Source: Litchfieldella qijiaojingensis | GTDB lineage: Bacteria > Pseudomonadota > Gammaproteobacteria > Pseudomonadales > Halomonadaceae | Assembly (NCBI RefSeq): GCF_014651875.1 | Contig: NZ_BMXS01000002.1 | Span: 260,446 to 324,445 of the forward strand | Length of the DNA stretch: 64,000 nt | Reading direction: 5' to 3' | Shown: positions 50,843 to 60,704 of the stretch, in pieces | Position numbering within the stretch: position 1 is the stretch's first letter | Layout: every line of letters begins with the position of its first letter | Notes under the pieces: generated by a model | The model's input: the letters and a program-made list of their open reading frames with translations, nothing else | Database searches by the model: none | What the model was told of the DNA's origin: nothing | Translations under genes and position numbers: made by a program

Positions 50843-52039
50843 AGGCGCGATGAGCACACCGCCACAGGCGACGATGGCGACCACCGCCCATGCCGGCAAT
50901 TTCCATACGATGAGCAACAGGAAGCCGGTCAGCGCCAGGGCGAATTCCTCGGGCCCGAGAATCGTGCTAGTCCAGACCGGCTGATAGAGTGCCGCACCGA
51001 GTATGCCGACTACAGCAGCATTGGCACCCCGCATCAGTGACTGGGCACTGCTCCACTGACGGAAGGTGTTCCAAAAGGGCAGCCCCCCCACAAGCAGCAG
51101 CAAGCCGGGTATGAAAATCATCACCAGCGCCAGTGCCGCACCAATCAAGCCATTGGGTGCCGGCTCCAACACTGTGCCGAGGTAGGCGGCGAACGTGAAT
51201 AGCGGTCCCGGCACCGCCTGCGCGGCTCCGTAGCCGGCCAGGAAGTCATCCGGCGTGACCCAGCCGGATTGCACCACTTCGGCTTCGAGCAATGGCAATA
51301 CGACATGACCACCGCCGAACACGAGCGCTCCGGCCTGATAGAAGGCATCCAGCATGGCCAACGTCTGCGACGGGGTGATCAGAGCGAGCAGCGGCAAAAC
51401 CGCCAATAGTGTCACGAACACCGCAAGGGCCGTCATGCCGGCGCGGCGCGTGACCGGAAAATGCATGTCACTGATTGCCTTATCGGCCTGAGCGCGACAC
51501 AAGACCATACCCGCCAGTGCCCCGGCTACGATCGCTGCTACCTGGCCCAGTGGACCGCTGACCAGGATGACGATGAACACCGCAGCCAGCGCGATGCTGG
51601 CACGTTTGCGATCCGGGCACAGATTCCGTGCCATGCCCCACACTGCGTGCGCGACGATGGCCACCGCCACCACCTTGAGACCGTGGATGATGCCTGAGCC
51701 TACAGGCCCCTCCAGTACGGCCGCCCCCAGGGCAAACAACACCAGCACGATGGCCGAGGGCAGGGTGAAAGCCAGCCAGGCCATGGCAGCTCCCCACGGC
51801 CCCGCTCGCATCAGCCCAAGAGAGAACCCGACCTGACTGCTGGCCGGGCCCGGGAGAAACTGGCATAGCGCCACCAGATCCGCGTAGTCCTTCTCGGACA
51901 GCCACCGGCGACGCTCGACGAACTCGGTGCGAAAGTAACCCAGATGGGCGATAGGCCCACCGAAAGACGTCAGGCCCAACAGCAGAAAAGCAGTGAACAC
52001 CTCTTTGATACGCTCAATGGGAAGCGCCGCTGTCGTCAT
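50840..52039 (-). CDS. chrA: Chromate transporter (long-chain ChrA)
   Basis: CHR-family membrane protein of 399 residues with two homologous halves. First half: FLLLGLTSFGGPIAHLGYFR (about 17-36), CQFLPGPASSQVGFSLGLMR (about 59-78). Second half: YQAGALVFGGGHVVLPLLEA and GYGAAQAVPGPLFTFAAYLG. These paired FGGP/GGGHVV and LPGP/VPGP motifs define ChrA. It exports chromate by proton antiport. AAGGAAT precedes the ATG. It lies 108 bp after the arsC-like gene on the same strand and is convergent with the ArsR operon. Confidence 0.95.
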   Translation of the reverse strand: MTTAALPIERIKEVFTAFLLLGLTSFGGPIAHLGYFRTEFVERRRWLSEKDYADLVALCQFLPGPASSQVGFSLGLMRAGPWGAAMAWLAFTLPSAIVLVLFALGAAVLEGPVGSGIIHGLKVVAVAIVAHAVWGMARNLCPDRKRASIALAAVFIVILVSGPLGQVAAIVAGALAGMVLCRAQADKAISDMHFPVTRRAGMTALAVFVTLLAVLPLLALITPSQTLAMLDAFYQAGALVFGGGHVVLPLLEAEVVQSGWVTPDDFLAGYGAAQAVPGPLFTFAAYLGTVLEPAPNGLIGAALALVMIFIPGLLLLVGGLPFWNTFRQWSSAQSLMRGANAAVVGILGAALYQPVWTSTILGPEEFALALTGFLLLIVWKLPAWAVVAIVACGGVLIAP

Positions 52040-52147
52040 GGGGTTGATTCCTTGTCATCGCCCTGATGCCTGTGATCTTGGCGGTGAACGGCTTCGCCAG
52101 TGAACTCCGACGTTATCGCTAATCTTGTTCTTTGGCTTCTCAGATGC

Positions 52148-52558
52148 CTAGCGTGCCTGAGTCTCCAACCACAATTGCAGGCGCCTGCGGATTTCCTGCA
52201 AGGCCTGGCGATAGGCGTCTTCGCGTTCGATCAAACGCGGGTCGCGAATATCCCAATACAGGTACTCATCGGCATTGCCACGCCATTCACGACAGGATTG
52301 ATGGGCCTTGTCGCAAAGCACGATCACGGCGTCGAAATGCTGATCCTCGAACATGTCCAGCGACTTGCTGGCCAGGTCCTGCGTGGGGATGCCCTGTTCC
52401 TCGAGAGTGGAGAGAGTCAGCTCCTGCTGCCGATCAGTCTCGACGCCAGCACTCAGGGCCTCGAAGCGATCCCCGGCCATGTGACGCAGCAAGGCTTCGC
52501 CCATCAGGGAATGAGCGGAATTGGCATTGCACAAGAACAGTACTCGCTTCTTGGTCAT
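52148..52558 (-). CDS. Low-molecular-weight phosphatase/arsenate reductase-like protein
   Basis: Protein of 136 residues with the LMW-PTP/ArsC fold. The ATG at 52558 gives the start MTKKRVLFLCNANSAHSLMG. The P-loop reads CNANSAHS, keeping the nucleophile Cys but with His instead of the arginine of CxxNSxRS. Conserved later: ALSAGVETD, FDAVIVLCDKAHQSC with a second cysteine, and YWDIRDP with the general acid. Arsenate or phosphotyrosine as substrate is uncertain because of the missing arginine. In front of chrA, with an operator-like palindrome upstream. Confidence 0.85.
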   Translation of the reverse strand: MTKKRVLFLCNANSAHSLMGEALLRHMAGDRFEALSAGVETDRQQELTLSTLEEQGIPTQDLASKSLDMFEDQHFDAVIVLCDKAHQSCREWRGNADEYLYWDIRDPRLIEREDAYRQALQEIRRRLQLWLETQAR

Positions 52559-52578
52559 GGTAGACACTCCGTCATTAC

Positions 52579-52594
52579 ATATGGAACTCCATAT
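52579..52594 (-). promoter_or_regulatory. Operator-like palindrome upstream of arsC-like gene
   Basis: ATATGGA-AC-TCCATAT, perfect 7-bp arms with a 2-base spacer, 20 bp before the gene start in an AT-rich stretch with TATATAATATT. Likely a regulator site over the promoter of the arsC-chrA unit. It differs from the operator of the adjacent ArsR gene. Confidence 0.5.
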
Positions 52595-52635
52595 ATAATA
52601 TTGCCAGGTGTCAGTTTCATGACGGCAAGCCCCTA

Positions 52636-52857
52636 GGAAACGCTGAAGAAATCGACGAGCATGCTCAAGCGCAAGGCGCACGGAGCACAGAACCGAGCGC
52701 AGCGACAAACATCCGAAGGATGGCCCCGAAGGGGCGAGAAACCGCAGGTTTCGAGTCAACCGGAGCATATGGGGTATATGTGAGGATCCGCCGGTCCGAC
52801 GCTTCGGCACCGCGCAACGAAGCGATTGAGGAGCGCAGGCATTTATTCAGTGTTTCC
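52636..52857. mobile_element. MITE-like element, copy B (222 bp)
   Basis: Ends GGAAACGCTGAAGAAAT (52636-52652) and ATTTATTCAGTGTTTCC (52841-52857) are imperfect inverted repeats. Compared on the reverse strand with copy A (34742-34950), most of the interior is identical, including the CCCCTTCGGGG hairpin and CGCTGCGCTCGGTTCTGTGC. Flanks are CTA and CTT, so the 3-bp target duplication is imperfect. It separates the pst operon end from the arsC-like gene. Confidence 0.8.
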
Positions 52858-52868
52858 CTTATATGACG

Positions 52869-52895
52869 ACGGGGAAGCGACGATCGCCTCCCCGT
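52869..52895 (-). terminator. Hairpin after pstB
   Basis: ACGGGGA...TCCCCGT with an inner GCG/CGC extension, 26 bp after the pstB stop. No T tract, so termination is uncertain. Confidence 0.4.
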
Positions 52896-52920
52896 TCAAA
52901 ACTCGCCGATTGCAGGCCAA

Positions 52921-53766
52921 TCAGCCGTAGCGCCCGGTGATATAGTCTTCCGCCTTCTTGGTATGCGGGTTGGAGAACATGGTCTTGGTATCGTTGTATT
53001 CGATCAGCTCGCCGAGGTGGAAGAAGGCGGTGTAGTCGGCCACCCTTGCCGCCTGCTGCATGTTATGGGTCACGGTGATGATGGTGAACTGCTTCTTGAG
53101 CTTGTCCATTAGGTCTTCGATGGTCGCGGTGGAGATCGGGTCCAGCGCCGAGGTCGGTTCGTCCATCAGAATCACGTCGGGCTGCACGGCAATCGCCCGC
53201 GCGATACACAAGCGCTGCTGCTGACCGCCAGAGAGGGACGTGCCTGGCTGGTGGAGCTTGTCCTTGACCTCGTTCCACAATCCGGCATCGCGCAGCGCCT
53301 TCTCCACCAACTCGTCCTGCTCGGCCTTGCGGCTCACAAGGTCATGCATGCGCGGGGCGTAGGCGACGTTCTCGTAGATCGATTTAGGGAACGGGTTGGG
53401 CTTCTGGAACACCATTCCCACCCGGCGGCGCAGGGCCACCTCGTCCATGCGGGACTCGTTGACATCGCGACCGTCCATCTCCACCAGTCCCTCGATGCGC
53501 ACGCCACGGATCAGGTCGTTCATGCGATTGAGGCAACGCAGGAAGGTCGACTTGCCACACCCCGATGGGCCGATCAGCGCCGTCACGTTCTTCTGGAAGA
53601 TATCGATGCTGATATTCTTGAGCGCCTGAGTCTGCCCGTACCACAGGTTGAGATCTCGCACGCGAATACTGAGATCATGGTTCGCCTCATCATTACGAAC
53701 GACCGGCTGCCCGGCACTTTGGCTGGACATGGCGACACTCTCCCGCTCGGCAATTTGCATGTTCAT
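52921..53766 (-). CDS. pstB: Phosphate ABC transporter, ATP-binding protein
   Basis: ABC ATPase of 281 residues that powers high-affinity phosphate import. Walker [20 protein letters not shown] (about 66-84), the Q-loop [17 protein letters not shown], signature [17 protein letters not shown], Walker [16 protein letters not shown] and switch His [23 protein letters not shown] and MFSNP are PstB hallmarks. Last of the four pst genes. phoU, which commonly follows pstB, is absent; the next sequence is a hairpin and MITE copy B. Confidence 0.96.
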   Translation of the reverse strand: MNMQIAERESVAMSSQSAGQPVVRNDEANHDLSIRVRDLNLWYGQTQALKNISIDIFQKNVTALIGPSGCGKSTFLRCLNRMNDLIRGVRIEGLVEMDGRDVNESRMDEVALRRRVGMVFQKPNPFPKSIYENVAYAPRMHDLVSRKAEQDELVEKALRDAGLWNEVKDKLHQPGTSLSGGQQQRLCIARAIAVQPDVILMDEPTSALDPISTATIEDLMDKLKKQFTIITVTHNMQQAARVADYTAFFHLGELIEYNDTKTMFSNPHTKKAEDYITGRYG

Positions 53767-53797
53767 GGTATTCGATCCTGTGTGTCTTGCCGATGGA

Positions 53798-54964
53798 TTA
53801 CCAGCGGCGTTCGAATTTCTTGCGCAGCACCACGGCGGTGGCGTTCATGGCGATCAGTACGCTCAGCAGTACCAGGATGCCGCCGGCGGTCTTCTCAACG
53901 AAAGCACGATCCGGCTCTCCCGCCCAGGTAAAGATCTGTGCCGGCAGCACCGTGGCAGCATCGGTAACGGAAGCCGAGATATCAGGAATGAAGGCCACCA
54001 TGCCGACGATGATCAAGGGAGCCGTTTCCCCCATGGCCTGGGCCAGGCCGATGATCGAACCGGTCATGATCCCGGGCAGCGCCAGCGGCAACACATGATC
54101 GCGAACCACCTGCCAGCGCGAGCAGCCGACGCCGAAGGCCGCATGGCGGATACTGTCGGGAACGCTACGCAGCGCCGTACGCGTGGAAATGATGATTACC
54201 GGTAACGTCATCAGCGCCAGGGTCAAGCCACCCACCAACGGTGAAGAGCGAGGCACACCGAAGAAGCTGATGAAGATTGCCAGCCCCAGCAGACCGAAAA
54301 GGATCGAGGGTATCGCGGCCAGATTGTTGATATTGATCTCGATGATCTGGGTCAGTCGGTTGTCGGGTGCGAACTCCTCGAGATAGACGGCGGTCATCAC
54401 GCCGATGGGAAAGGAGACCGCCAAGGTCACCAGCAACGTCATCACGGTTCCCATCGCTGCCGACATGATCCCGGCGAGTTCCGGCATCTTGGAATCGCCG
54501 CGCGTGAAGAACGTCGTATTGAACTTGAGCTCGGCCCGCCCTTCCTCGACGAGAGCATCGACCGCTGCCTGCTGGCGATCGTTGAGGCGCGTATAGTGGC
54601 CCTTGAGATACTGGTCGACCTGACCGTCGGCAAGAACCCATTCCTGACGAGTCGATCCCAGCAGTTCGGGGTTATCGCGCATCATCATGGGCAGGGTACG
54701 CAGCCAGCCGCGGCTGACCAGTTCCCTGACGTCTTCGTTTACCGCCGCCAACGGTAGCTGTTGCGATTGCTCGCTATAGGTGACCTCGACCCGGATCTGG
54801 GCCTGCTGAAAGGCCGGCAACCCCTTGCCCAGCATATCGGCAAAGAAAATCACCAGGAACAGGCCAGCCAGCCCCAAGGCTCCCATCGACAGCCATTTGA
54901 GTCGCGCCGACTTGCGGTGGCGACGCTTGAGCTGAGCACTGATCTCATCGAAGGATTGACTCAT
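53798..54964 (-). CDS. pstA: Phosphate ABC transporter, permease PstA
   Basis: Permease of 388 residues, longer than E. coli PstA (296). After a basic N-terminus and TM1 ([20 protein letters not shown]) comes an extra soluble segment (about 60-175, with [19 protein letters not shown] and [18 protein letters not shown]), then the permease core: [56 protein letters not shown] and the coupling loop [24 protein letters not shown] at 54964 is chosen; a GTG at 54991 overlapping the pstC stop is an alternative. Extended PstA forms occur in marine and pseudomonad relatives. Confidence 0.93.
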   Translation of the reverse strand: MSQSFDEISAQLKRRHRKSARLKWLSMGALGLAGLFLVIFFADMLGKGLPAFQQAQIRVEVTYSEQSQQLPLAAVNEDVRELVSRGWLRTLPMMMRDNPELLGSTRQEWVLADGQVDQYLKGHYTRLNDRQQAAVDALVEEGRAELKFNTTFFTRGDSKMPELAGIMSAAMGTVMTLLVTLAVSFPIGVMTAVYLEEFAPDNRLTQIIEININNLAAIPSILFGLLGLAIFISFFGVPRSSPLVGGLTLALMTLPVIIISTRTALRSVPDSIRHAAFGVGCSRWQVVRDHVLPLALPGIMTGSIIGLAQAMGETAPLIIVGMVAFIPDISASVTDAATVLPAQIFTWAGEPDRAFVEKTAGGILVLLSVLIAMNATAVVLRKKFERRW

Positions 54965-54987
54965 TGTCCTATTTGAACCTCGCTCGC

Positions 54988-56244
54988 TCACAGGTTGTTG
55001 GTGCGGTATTTCTCACGGAAGCGGCGAATCATGATCACCGAGACCAGATTGAGCGTCAGGGTCACCGCGAACAGCACCAGACCCAAGGCGAAGGCCGATA
55101 GCGTCTCGGCACTCTCGAACTCCTGGTCACCGGTCAGGGCGGCGACGATACGTACCGTCACCGTGGTCATGTCTTCCAGAGGGTTGGCGGTAAGGTTGGG
55201 GCGCATGCCGGCCGCCATGACCACGATCATCGTTTCACCCAGCGCCCGCGACACCGCCAGCAGCGAAGCAGAGATGATCCCCGGCAGTGCCGCCGGCACC
55301 ACCACGTGCTTGATGGTCTCGCCCTTGGTCATGCCCAGCGCCAACGCCCCCTGACGCATGCTGTCGGGCACCGCGTTGATGACATCGTCGGACAGCGAAG
55401 AGATGAACGGAATGATCATGATGCCCATCACGATCCCCGGCGCCAGGGCGTTGTTGAATGATGCCTCGAGCCCCACAGCACCTGCGACAGTGACGATGAC
55501 GGGGGCAACGGTAATGGCAGCGAAGAAGCCATAGACCACGGTGGGTATCCCCGCCAATACCTCCAGCACCGGCTTGGCCAGGGTGCGTACGTTGGCGGGA
55601 GCGAACTCCGACATGTAGATGGCCGACATCAGGCCGACGGGGATCGCCACCAGCATGGCGATCAAGGTGATCATGAAAGTGCCGGCAAACAGCGGCACCG
55701 AGCCGAACTGGGCGGTACTGGCCGCATCACCAGCACGCCCTGCGGCTTCCAGGAAGCTCGCTCCGGGATTCCAGGTGGTTCCAGTGATGAATCCCCAGAA
55801 GCTGTGCATCTGGAAGAAACGCACGGCTTCGGAAACGATCGAGAACAGGATCCCGAACGTAGTAAAGATGGAAATCAGCGCCGCCCCGGCCAGGATGAAG
55901 CGAATCACTCGCTCGATTGCCTGGCGAGCGTGGAAGTCTGGACGAACCTGGTTCACGCCGACCACCAAGCCAACCGCCGCCACTACTAGGCTACCTGCCA
56001 GCAGGTAGAGGGTGGGGATCTCGGCGCCCAACAGCAGCATGACGAAGGCCCCCAGGGCCCCGACTGCCACAGCGGGGCCGGCTGTGGCCAGTACCGTAAA
56101 CCAGGCGTACTGGTCAGGCTGGGCATACATGGCGGTACCGGCGGCCCGCGTACGGGCCGCCTTGGCCCGCCCCAGGAAGAAGGCTATCAGACCCAGCAGC
56201 AACAAGACGCCACTGAACAGCAGGAGAAGTTGGTTGGTCTGCAT
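54988..56244 (-). CDS. pstC: Phosphate ABC transporter, permease PstC
   Basis: Permease of 418 residues, about 100 longer than E. coli PstC. Extra N-terminal helices (LLLLFSGVLLLLGLIAFFLG, then two more within residues 45-100) precede the core: FTTFGILFSIVSEAVRFFQ, SFWGFITGTTWNP, GTFMITLIAMLVAIPVGLMS, AIYMSEFAPANVRTLAKPVL and the coupling region ALALGMTKGETIKHVVVPAA. Forms a heterodimer with PstA. Located between pstS (103 bp upstream) and pstA. Confidence 0.94.
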   Translation of the reverse strand: MQTNQLLLLFSGVLLLLGLIAFFLGRAKAARTRAAGTAMYAQPDQYAWFTVLATAGPAVAVGALGAFVMLLLGAEIPTLYLLAGSLVVAAVGLVVGVNQVRPDFHARQAIERVIRFILAGAALISIFTTFGILFSIVSEAVRFFQMHSFWGFITGTTWNPGASFLEAAGRAGDAASTAQFGSVPLFAGTFMITLIAMLVAIPVGLMSAIYMSEFAPANVRTLAKPVLEVLAGIPTVVYGFFAAITVAPVIVTVAGAVGLEASFNNALAPGIVMGIMIIPFISSLSDDVINAVPDSMRQGALALGMTKGETIKHVVVPAALPGIISASLLAVSRALGETMIVVMAAGMRPNLTANPLEDMTTVTVRIVAALTGDQEFESAETLSAFALGLVLFAVTLTLNLVSVIMIRRFREKYRTNNL

Positions 56245-56297
56245 AGGAAACTCTCGGAAATCAACATCCGGCTCATCGACGGGCCGGAACGTAAGCG

Positions 56298-56322
56298 GGC
56301 CGGCAGCTCCGTGCCGCCGGCC
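56298..56322 (-). other. Hairpin between pstS and pstC
   Basis: GGCCGGC/GCCGGCC, a perfect 7-bp GC-rich stem in the 103-bp space between pstS and pstC. Such hairpins usually stabilise the pstS end of the mRNA so that binding protein exceeds permease; that role is inferred. Confidence 0.5.
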
Positions 56323-56347
56323 TCGTCATGCGTTTATCGCACCACTC

Positions 56348-57361
56348 TCACTGCAGATCCGACAGTTCGAGCTGTTCCTTGCTTGCGACGGCATTGCGTG
56401 CTTCCTCACGCAGATCTTCCGGAGCCGGGATCAGGCCGATGCCCTTGAGGTAGCCCAGATCGCCGACCATCTGCTCGCTCATGAACAGGTTGGCGTATTC
56501 ATACATTGCCGGTACGTCGTCGCCGTGCTGGTTCTTCAGGTAGAAGTACATGGAGCGAGACACGGGATATTCGCCGCTACCGATCGCTTCGGGAGTCGGT
56601 TCGACGCCATCGATGCTGGAGCCGACCAAGGTATCTTCGTTCTCCTCGAGGAAGGAGTAGCCGAAGATGCCGAACGCCTCGGTGTTCTCGGACAGACGCT
56701 GAACGATCAGGTTGTCGTTCTCGCCGGCATCGATGTAGGCGCCATCGGCGCGGATGTTGGTATAGCCCTCGCCACCGTAGGCTTCCATGTCCTCGGAGAC
56801 GGCTTCCATGACCAATTCCTCGAAGGCATCACGCGTTCCGGAAGTGGTGGGTGGGCCATAAACGGCAATCTCGCGATCCGGCAGCGACGGATCGATTTCG
56901 CTCCAGCGAGTATAGGGGTTATCGACCAGCTCGCCGTCCACCGGCACTTGAGCGGCCAGAGCGAGGAAAATCTGCTCGCGGGTCACACTCATCTGCTCAT
57001 TGGCATTGGACTGGGCGAAGGCAATACCGTCATAACCGATGAACGCTTCGGTGATATCGGTCACGCCATTTTCCGCGCAACGCTCGAACTCCGAGGGCTT
57101 CATGCGGCGCGAGGCATTGGTGATATCCGGGGTGTCATCACCCGCGCCGTTACAGAACAGGCGCAGACCGCCACCCGAACCAGTGGACTCGATGACCGGA
57201 GTCGGGTAATCGGTAGTGGCGCCAAACTCCTCGGCCACGTAGCTGGCAAACGGATAGACGGTACTGGAGCCGACGATACGAATCTGCTCACGCGCCTGGG
57301 CGACTCCCACCACGCCCATGACGGCGGCGGCGATGGCGGTGGTCTTGAGGATGCGGTTCAT
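56348..57361 (-). CDS. pstS: Phosphate-binding periplasmic protein PstS
   Basis: Binding protein of 337 residues with a signal peptide (MNRILKTTAIAAAVMGVVGV, cleavage after AQA). Phosphate-contact motifs: IRIVGSSTVYPFASYVAEEF (about 28-47), IESTGSGGGLRLFCNGAGDD (about 58-77), ASRRMKPSEFERC, and GPPTTSGTRDAFEELVM. FGIFGYSFLEEN and YPVSRSMYFYLKNQH confirm the PstS group. First gene of pstS-pstC-pstA-pstB, with a Pho box upstream. Strongly acidic in composition, as expected in a halophile's exported protein. Confidence 0.95.
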   Translation of the reverse strand: MNRILKTTAIAAAVMGVVGVAQAREQIRIVGSSTVYPFASYVAEEFGATTDYPTPVIESTGSGGGLRLFCNGAGDDTPDITNASRRMKPSEFERCAENGVTDITEAFIGYDGIAFAQSNANEQMSVTREQIFLALAAQVPVDGELVDNPYTRWSEIDPSLPDREIAVYGPPTTSGTRDAFEELVMEAVSEDMEAYGGEGYTNIRADGAYIDAGENDNLIVQRLSENTEAFGIFGYSFLEENEDTLVGSSIDGVEPTPEAIGSGEYPVSRSMYFYLKNQHGDDVPAMYEYANLFMSEQMVGDLGYLKGIGLIPAPEDLREEARNAVASKEQLELSDLQ

Positions 57362-57422
57362 GCTGGTAACTCCTGTCGATGAGAGTGTTCAACCTTCGCG
57401 AGACACACGATGCCGCACGAAA

Positions 57423-57440
57423 ATGACAACTTCATGACAG
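57423..57440 (-). promoter_or_regulatory. Pho box upstream of pstS
   Basis: On the minus strand CTGTCAT-GAAG-TTGTCAT, the two 7-base units at the standard 11-base spacing. A further TGTCA precedes it by 9 bases. It lies 62-79 bp before the pstS start. PhoB binding under phosphate limitation is expected. Confidence 0.9.
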
Positions 57441-57520
57441 TCGTGACATGAATGTCGATACCGCCACCCCCAAGCCTGAAAGACCCTCACGCACGGCACT
57501 TCAGGCCAGTGGCTAACCGC

Positions 57521-58723
57521 TCAATCGGCCCCGGCTTGCTCGGCATGCCAAGCCTTGCCGGTCAGCTTGCGTACCCCAACATTGCTCAGCACCGCCACCA
57601 TCAGCATGGTCAGCACCGTCGGCCAGGCGCTATCGATCTCGAATGCCCCCACCAGCACCCCCGCCAGGGCACCGCAGGAAAACTGGATGCTGCCCAGCAA
57701 CGCCGTGGCAGTAGCGCTCATGTGACTGAAGTGATCGAGCAAGGAAGAGATGGCATTGGGCGTGATCAACCCGATCATGCCGGTGAACATCATGATCAGG
57801 GGCACGAAGGTCCACAGCGACTCCAGCCCGGTCGCCACTGACAGCACCAACCCAATGGCCGCAAACAACTGTACGCCCAACCCCAAGCGCAGGTTCCGCT
57901 GAGGGCTGCGCCAACGCAATAGCCAGATGTTGACACGGTTGGACGAGGCCATCACCAGCACATTGACACCGAATACCAGTGGGTACATGGCCGGCGACAG
58001 GCCAAAATGCTCGATATACAGAAACGGCGAAGCCGTGATGAAGGCGAACAGGCCGGCGAACGACATCGCCGTGGCACAGATATAGCCCATGGCCTCGCGA
58101 TGACGAAAGACACTCAGGTAGTTGGCAACCACTTGACGCGGCGAGGCCGTCGGCTGGTCGGGGGCGCGGGTTTCAGGCAGGTGGGTGCCCAACAGCCATA
58201 TCAGGAAGGCTGCGTAACAGGCCAGAAAAACGAAGATCAGCCACCAGTCCGCCAGGTACAGTAGGCCACTGCCTACCGCCGGAGCTGCCAACGGCGCCAG
58301 CATCATGATCATCGCCATGGTCGACATCACCTTGGCCGCTTCGCGTCCGCTGAAGCAGTCGCGCACGATGGCCGCGGAGTTGACCACGCAAGCGCCGCCG
58401 CCCAATGCCTGCACGAAGCGCCAGGCCCACAACTCATGGAGCGAACCGACCTGAGTGATCGCCAGACTGGCGACCAGAAAGACCAACAGCCCACCGAACA
58501 GTACCGGCTTGCGGCCCACACGATCGGAGAGTGGCCCACAGGTCAACTGCCCCAAGGCGAAACCGAACAGGAACACACTGATCGACAGCTCGGTATGGTG
58601 AATGCTTGCCCCCACGGCATCGGCCAGTGCCGGCATCGCCGGCAGATAGGCATCGATGGCGAAAGGAGCCAGGGCGGTATTGGCGGCGACCAGTAATGCA
58701 ACGCGGCGAGCGTTGAGCGTCAA
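57521..58723 (-). CDS. Bcr/CflA-family multidrug efflux MFS transporter
   Basis: Drug:H+ antiporter of 400 residues with 12 predicted helices. TTG start at 58723 is chosen because AAGGAGG is 6 bases upstream and gives the usual N-terminus; upstream sequence is unconserved. Family marks: APFAIDAYLPAMPALADAV (about 20-38), GFALGQLTCGPLSDRVGRKPVLFGG (in part; motif A, about 62-85), WRFVQALGGGACVVNSAAIVRD (in part) and the linker LPETRAPDQP. It exports bicyclomycin, sulfonamide or amino-acid-like compounds in relatives; the substrate here is unknown. Divergent from the chemoreceptor. Confidence 0.9.
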   Translation of the reverse strand: MTLNARRVALLVAANTALAPFAIDAYLPAMPALADAVGASIHHTELSISVFLFGFALGQLTCGPLSDRVGRKPVLFGGLLVFLVASLAITQVGSLHELWAWRFVQALGGGACVVNSAAIVRDCFSGREAAKVMSTMAMIMMLAPLAAPAVGSGLLYLADWWLIFVFLACYAAFLIWLLGTHLPETRAPDQPTASPRQVVANYLSVFRHREAMGYICATAMSFAGLFAFITASPFLYIEHFGLSPAMYPLVFGVNVLVMASSNRVNIWLLRWRSPQRNLRLGLGVQLFAAIGLVLSVATGLESLWTFVPLIMMFTGMIGLITPNAISSLLDHFSHMSATATALLGSIQFSCGALAGVLVGAFEIDSAWPTVLTMLMVAVLSNVGVRKLTGKAWHAEQAGAD

Positions 58724-58974
58724 GACAGCCTCCTTGCGTATCAATGCGAAAAAAGATAGGACGCTAATGATACCCCATTTCACCGCCTGCGGCAGGTTCG
58801 AAACAGTTGCCACCATAAGCAATGACCGATAAATGCAACAAAGTCCTGCTAATGATTGTTCCCGTCGATGCCATGCCAGATCGGTCAAGTCACCAGAGAG
58901 CCGTCAGCTTGCATCGACCTCCATCCGCTGTCCGTGGATGGGAGCTAAAACTCGGAACAGGGGCAGGGAAATCA

Positions 58975-60642
58975 ATGAAAAAATTAGACAATATGACCAT
59001 CCGTGTTAGCTGGACCTTGGTACTGGCCGCCTTCAGCCTGATGTTGGCAGGCATCGGCGGCTTGGGTCTGTATGCCAACCACTATAGCCATCAGGCCTTC
59101 GCCACACTCAACCAGATCAACGTCGAACAAGCCAGAGCGCTCAATCATGCCTATATCGACATGCTGCGCGCTCGGGTCGAAATGGACCGTGCCGCGGAGC
59201 TGATTCGCGTGCCCTCCTTCGACCGGCCAGAGCCGGTGATCGAGCAGGCCAAGGCATTGCTGACCAGTGCCGAAGAGGCCTTTTCCCACTTCCTCGACAC
59301 TCCCGCTCAGGCAGAGCAGCAAGACGCGATCGAAACCCTGCAACAACGCTTTTATTCCCTGCTCAACACCGGACTGTCGCTGCAACTGCTGGTTCTCGAA
59401 GATGGTGACGTCGGTGCCTATCGCTCGGGACAATCGCGGGTCAGCGAGATGAGCCAAGCATTCATGGCCAGCGCTGACGAGTTCTTCGACGCCTCGGCAG
59501 CCCGTGGCCGCGGTCTATCCGCCACTTTCACGCGCGTCAGCGAGTGGATGAGCGGTTCCATTATCATCACGATGGTGGCGTCCCTGGTAATCGCGGCTCT
59601 GGTGCTATGGGGAGTGACACGTAACGTCATCCGTCCCCTGCGGCGTGCCATCGAACACTTCCGGACGATCTCGGCCGGCGACCTTACCGCCCCGATCGAG
59701 CAGCGAGGCAGCAACGAGATTGGTCAGCTATTCCACGAACTAGCCACCATGCAGCGTTCGCTGGCCACACTCGTGGCACGCCTGAGAGAGGGGAGCGATC
59801 ACGTACTGGTCAGTGCGCAACAGATGTCCCTGGGCAATCAGGAGCTGTCATCACGCACCCAACAGCAGTCCGCTTCGCTGGAGCAGATCGCCGCCAGCCT
59901 GGATGAGCTGACCACGACAGTAGCGGGGAATGCTGACAGCGCTCGCCAAGCCGATCGCCTGGCGGGGGATGCGGCACTCCAGGCCCGCGAGGGAAACACC
60001 GTCATCAGCGAGTTCGTCGATACCATGGATGAGATCCATGAGCGCTCGAAGCAGATCGGCGAGATCATCGGCCTGATAGACGACATCGCCTTCCAGACCA
60101 ATATCCTTGCGCTCAATGCCTCGGTCGAAGCCGCCCGCGCCGGCGACCAAGGCAAAGGCTTCGCCGTCGTCGCCGGCGAGGTACGCACACTGGCATCGCG
60201 CAGTGCCGATGCCGCCAACCAGATCCGAGGACTGATCGCCGCCTCCCGCAACAGTGCGGAACAGGGCAACGCGCTATCGGCTCGTGCCAGCGCTGGCATG
60301 CAGGACATCGTCCTTGCCATTCAAGAAGTCAGCACCCTGATGGAACAGATCGCCAACGCCTCGCAAGAGCAACACCTGGGCATCGGACAACTCAACCAGG
60401 CAATGAGCCAGATGGAAAGCGTCACGCAAGACAATGCGCGGCTGGTCGAGTTGGCCTCCCGGAACGCCCATACGCTCGAGGAAGAAGCCAAGCGCATGGG
60501 TGAGTGCGCGGCACGATTCACCGCCACTACGGCCGCTGCCGAATCGGCACAACCAAGCAACGAGCCCGACGTGGAATCATATGACGCGGATGCCTTCCAC
60601 TGGCAACCGCGGGTGCTGAAGCATGTTCCTTACCCTGCGTGA
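58975..60642 (+). CDS. Methyl-accepting chemotaxis protein (Tar/Tsr type)
   Basis: Chemoreceptor of 555 residues. TM1 (about 11-32, [20 protein letters not shown]), periplasmic four-helix TarH-like domain (about 33-190), TM2 (about 193-215, [20 protein letters not shown]), HAMP (about 216-270, [20 protein letters not shown]) and the signalling hairpin with tip [20 protein letters not shown], then [20 protein letters not shown]. Methylation-type QE pairs are visible ([15 protein letters not shown]). The C-terminus lacks the NWETF pentapeptide. ATG at 58975 after AGGGA. Ligand unknown. Confidence 0.93.
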   Translation: MKKLDNMTIRVSWTLVLAAFSLMLAGIGGLGLYANHYSHQAFATLNQINVEQARALNHAYIDMLRARVEMDRAAELIRVPSFDRPEPVIEQAKALLTSAEEAFSHFLDTPAQAEQQDAIETLQQRFYSLLNTGLSLQLLVLEDGDVGAYRSGQSRVSEMSQAFMASADEFFDASAARGRGLSATFTRVSEWMSGSIIITMVASLVIAALVLWGVTRNVIRPLRRAIEHFRTISAGDLTAPIEQRGSNEIGQLFHELATMQRSLATLVARLREGSDHVLVSAQQMSLGNQELSSRTQQQSASLEQIAASLDELTTTVAGNADSARQADRLAGDAALQAREGNTVISEFVDTMDEIHERSKQIGEIIGLIDDIAFQTNILALNASVEAARAGDQGKGFAVVAGEVRTLASRSADAANQIRGLIAASRNSAEQGNALSARASAGMQDIVLAIQEVSTLMEQIANASQEQHLGIGQLNQAMSQMESVTQDNARLVELASRNAHTLEEEAKRMGECAARFTATTAAAESAQPSNEPDVESYDADAFHWQPRVLKHVPYPA

Positions 60643-60704
60643 TGCACAGTGCCCTGCCAGCTTGGTAAAGTGGAGATCTCGTTCATGACCCATACAGGAT
60701 GCCC

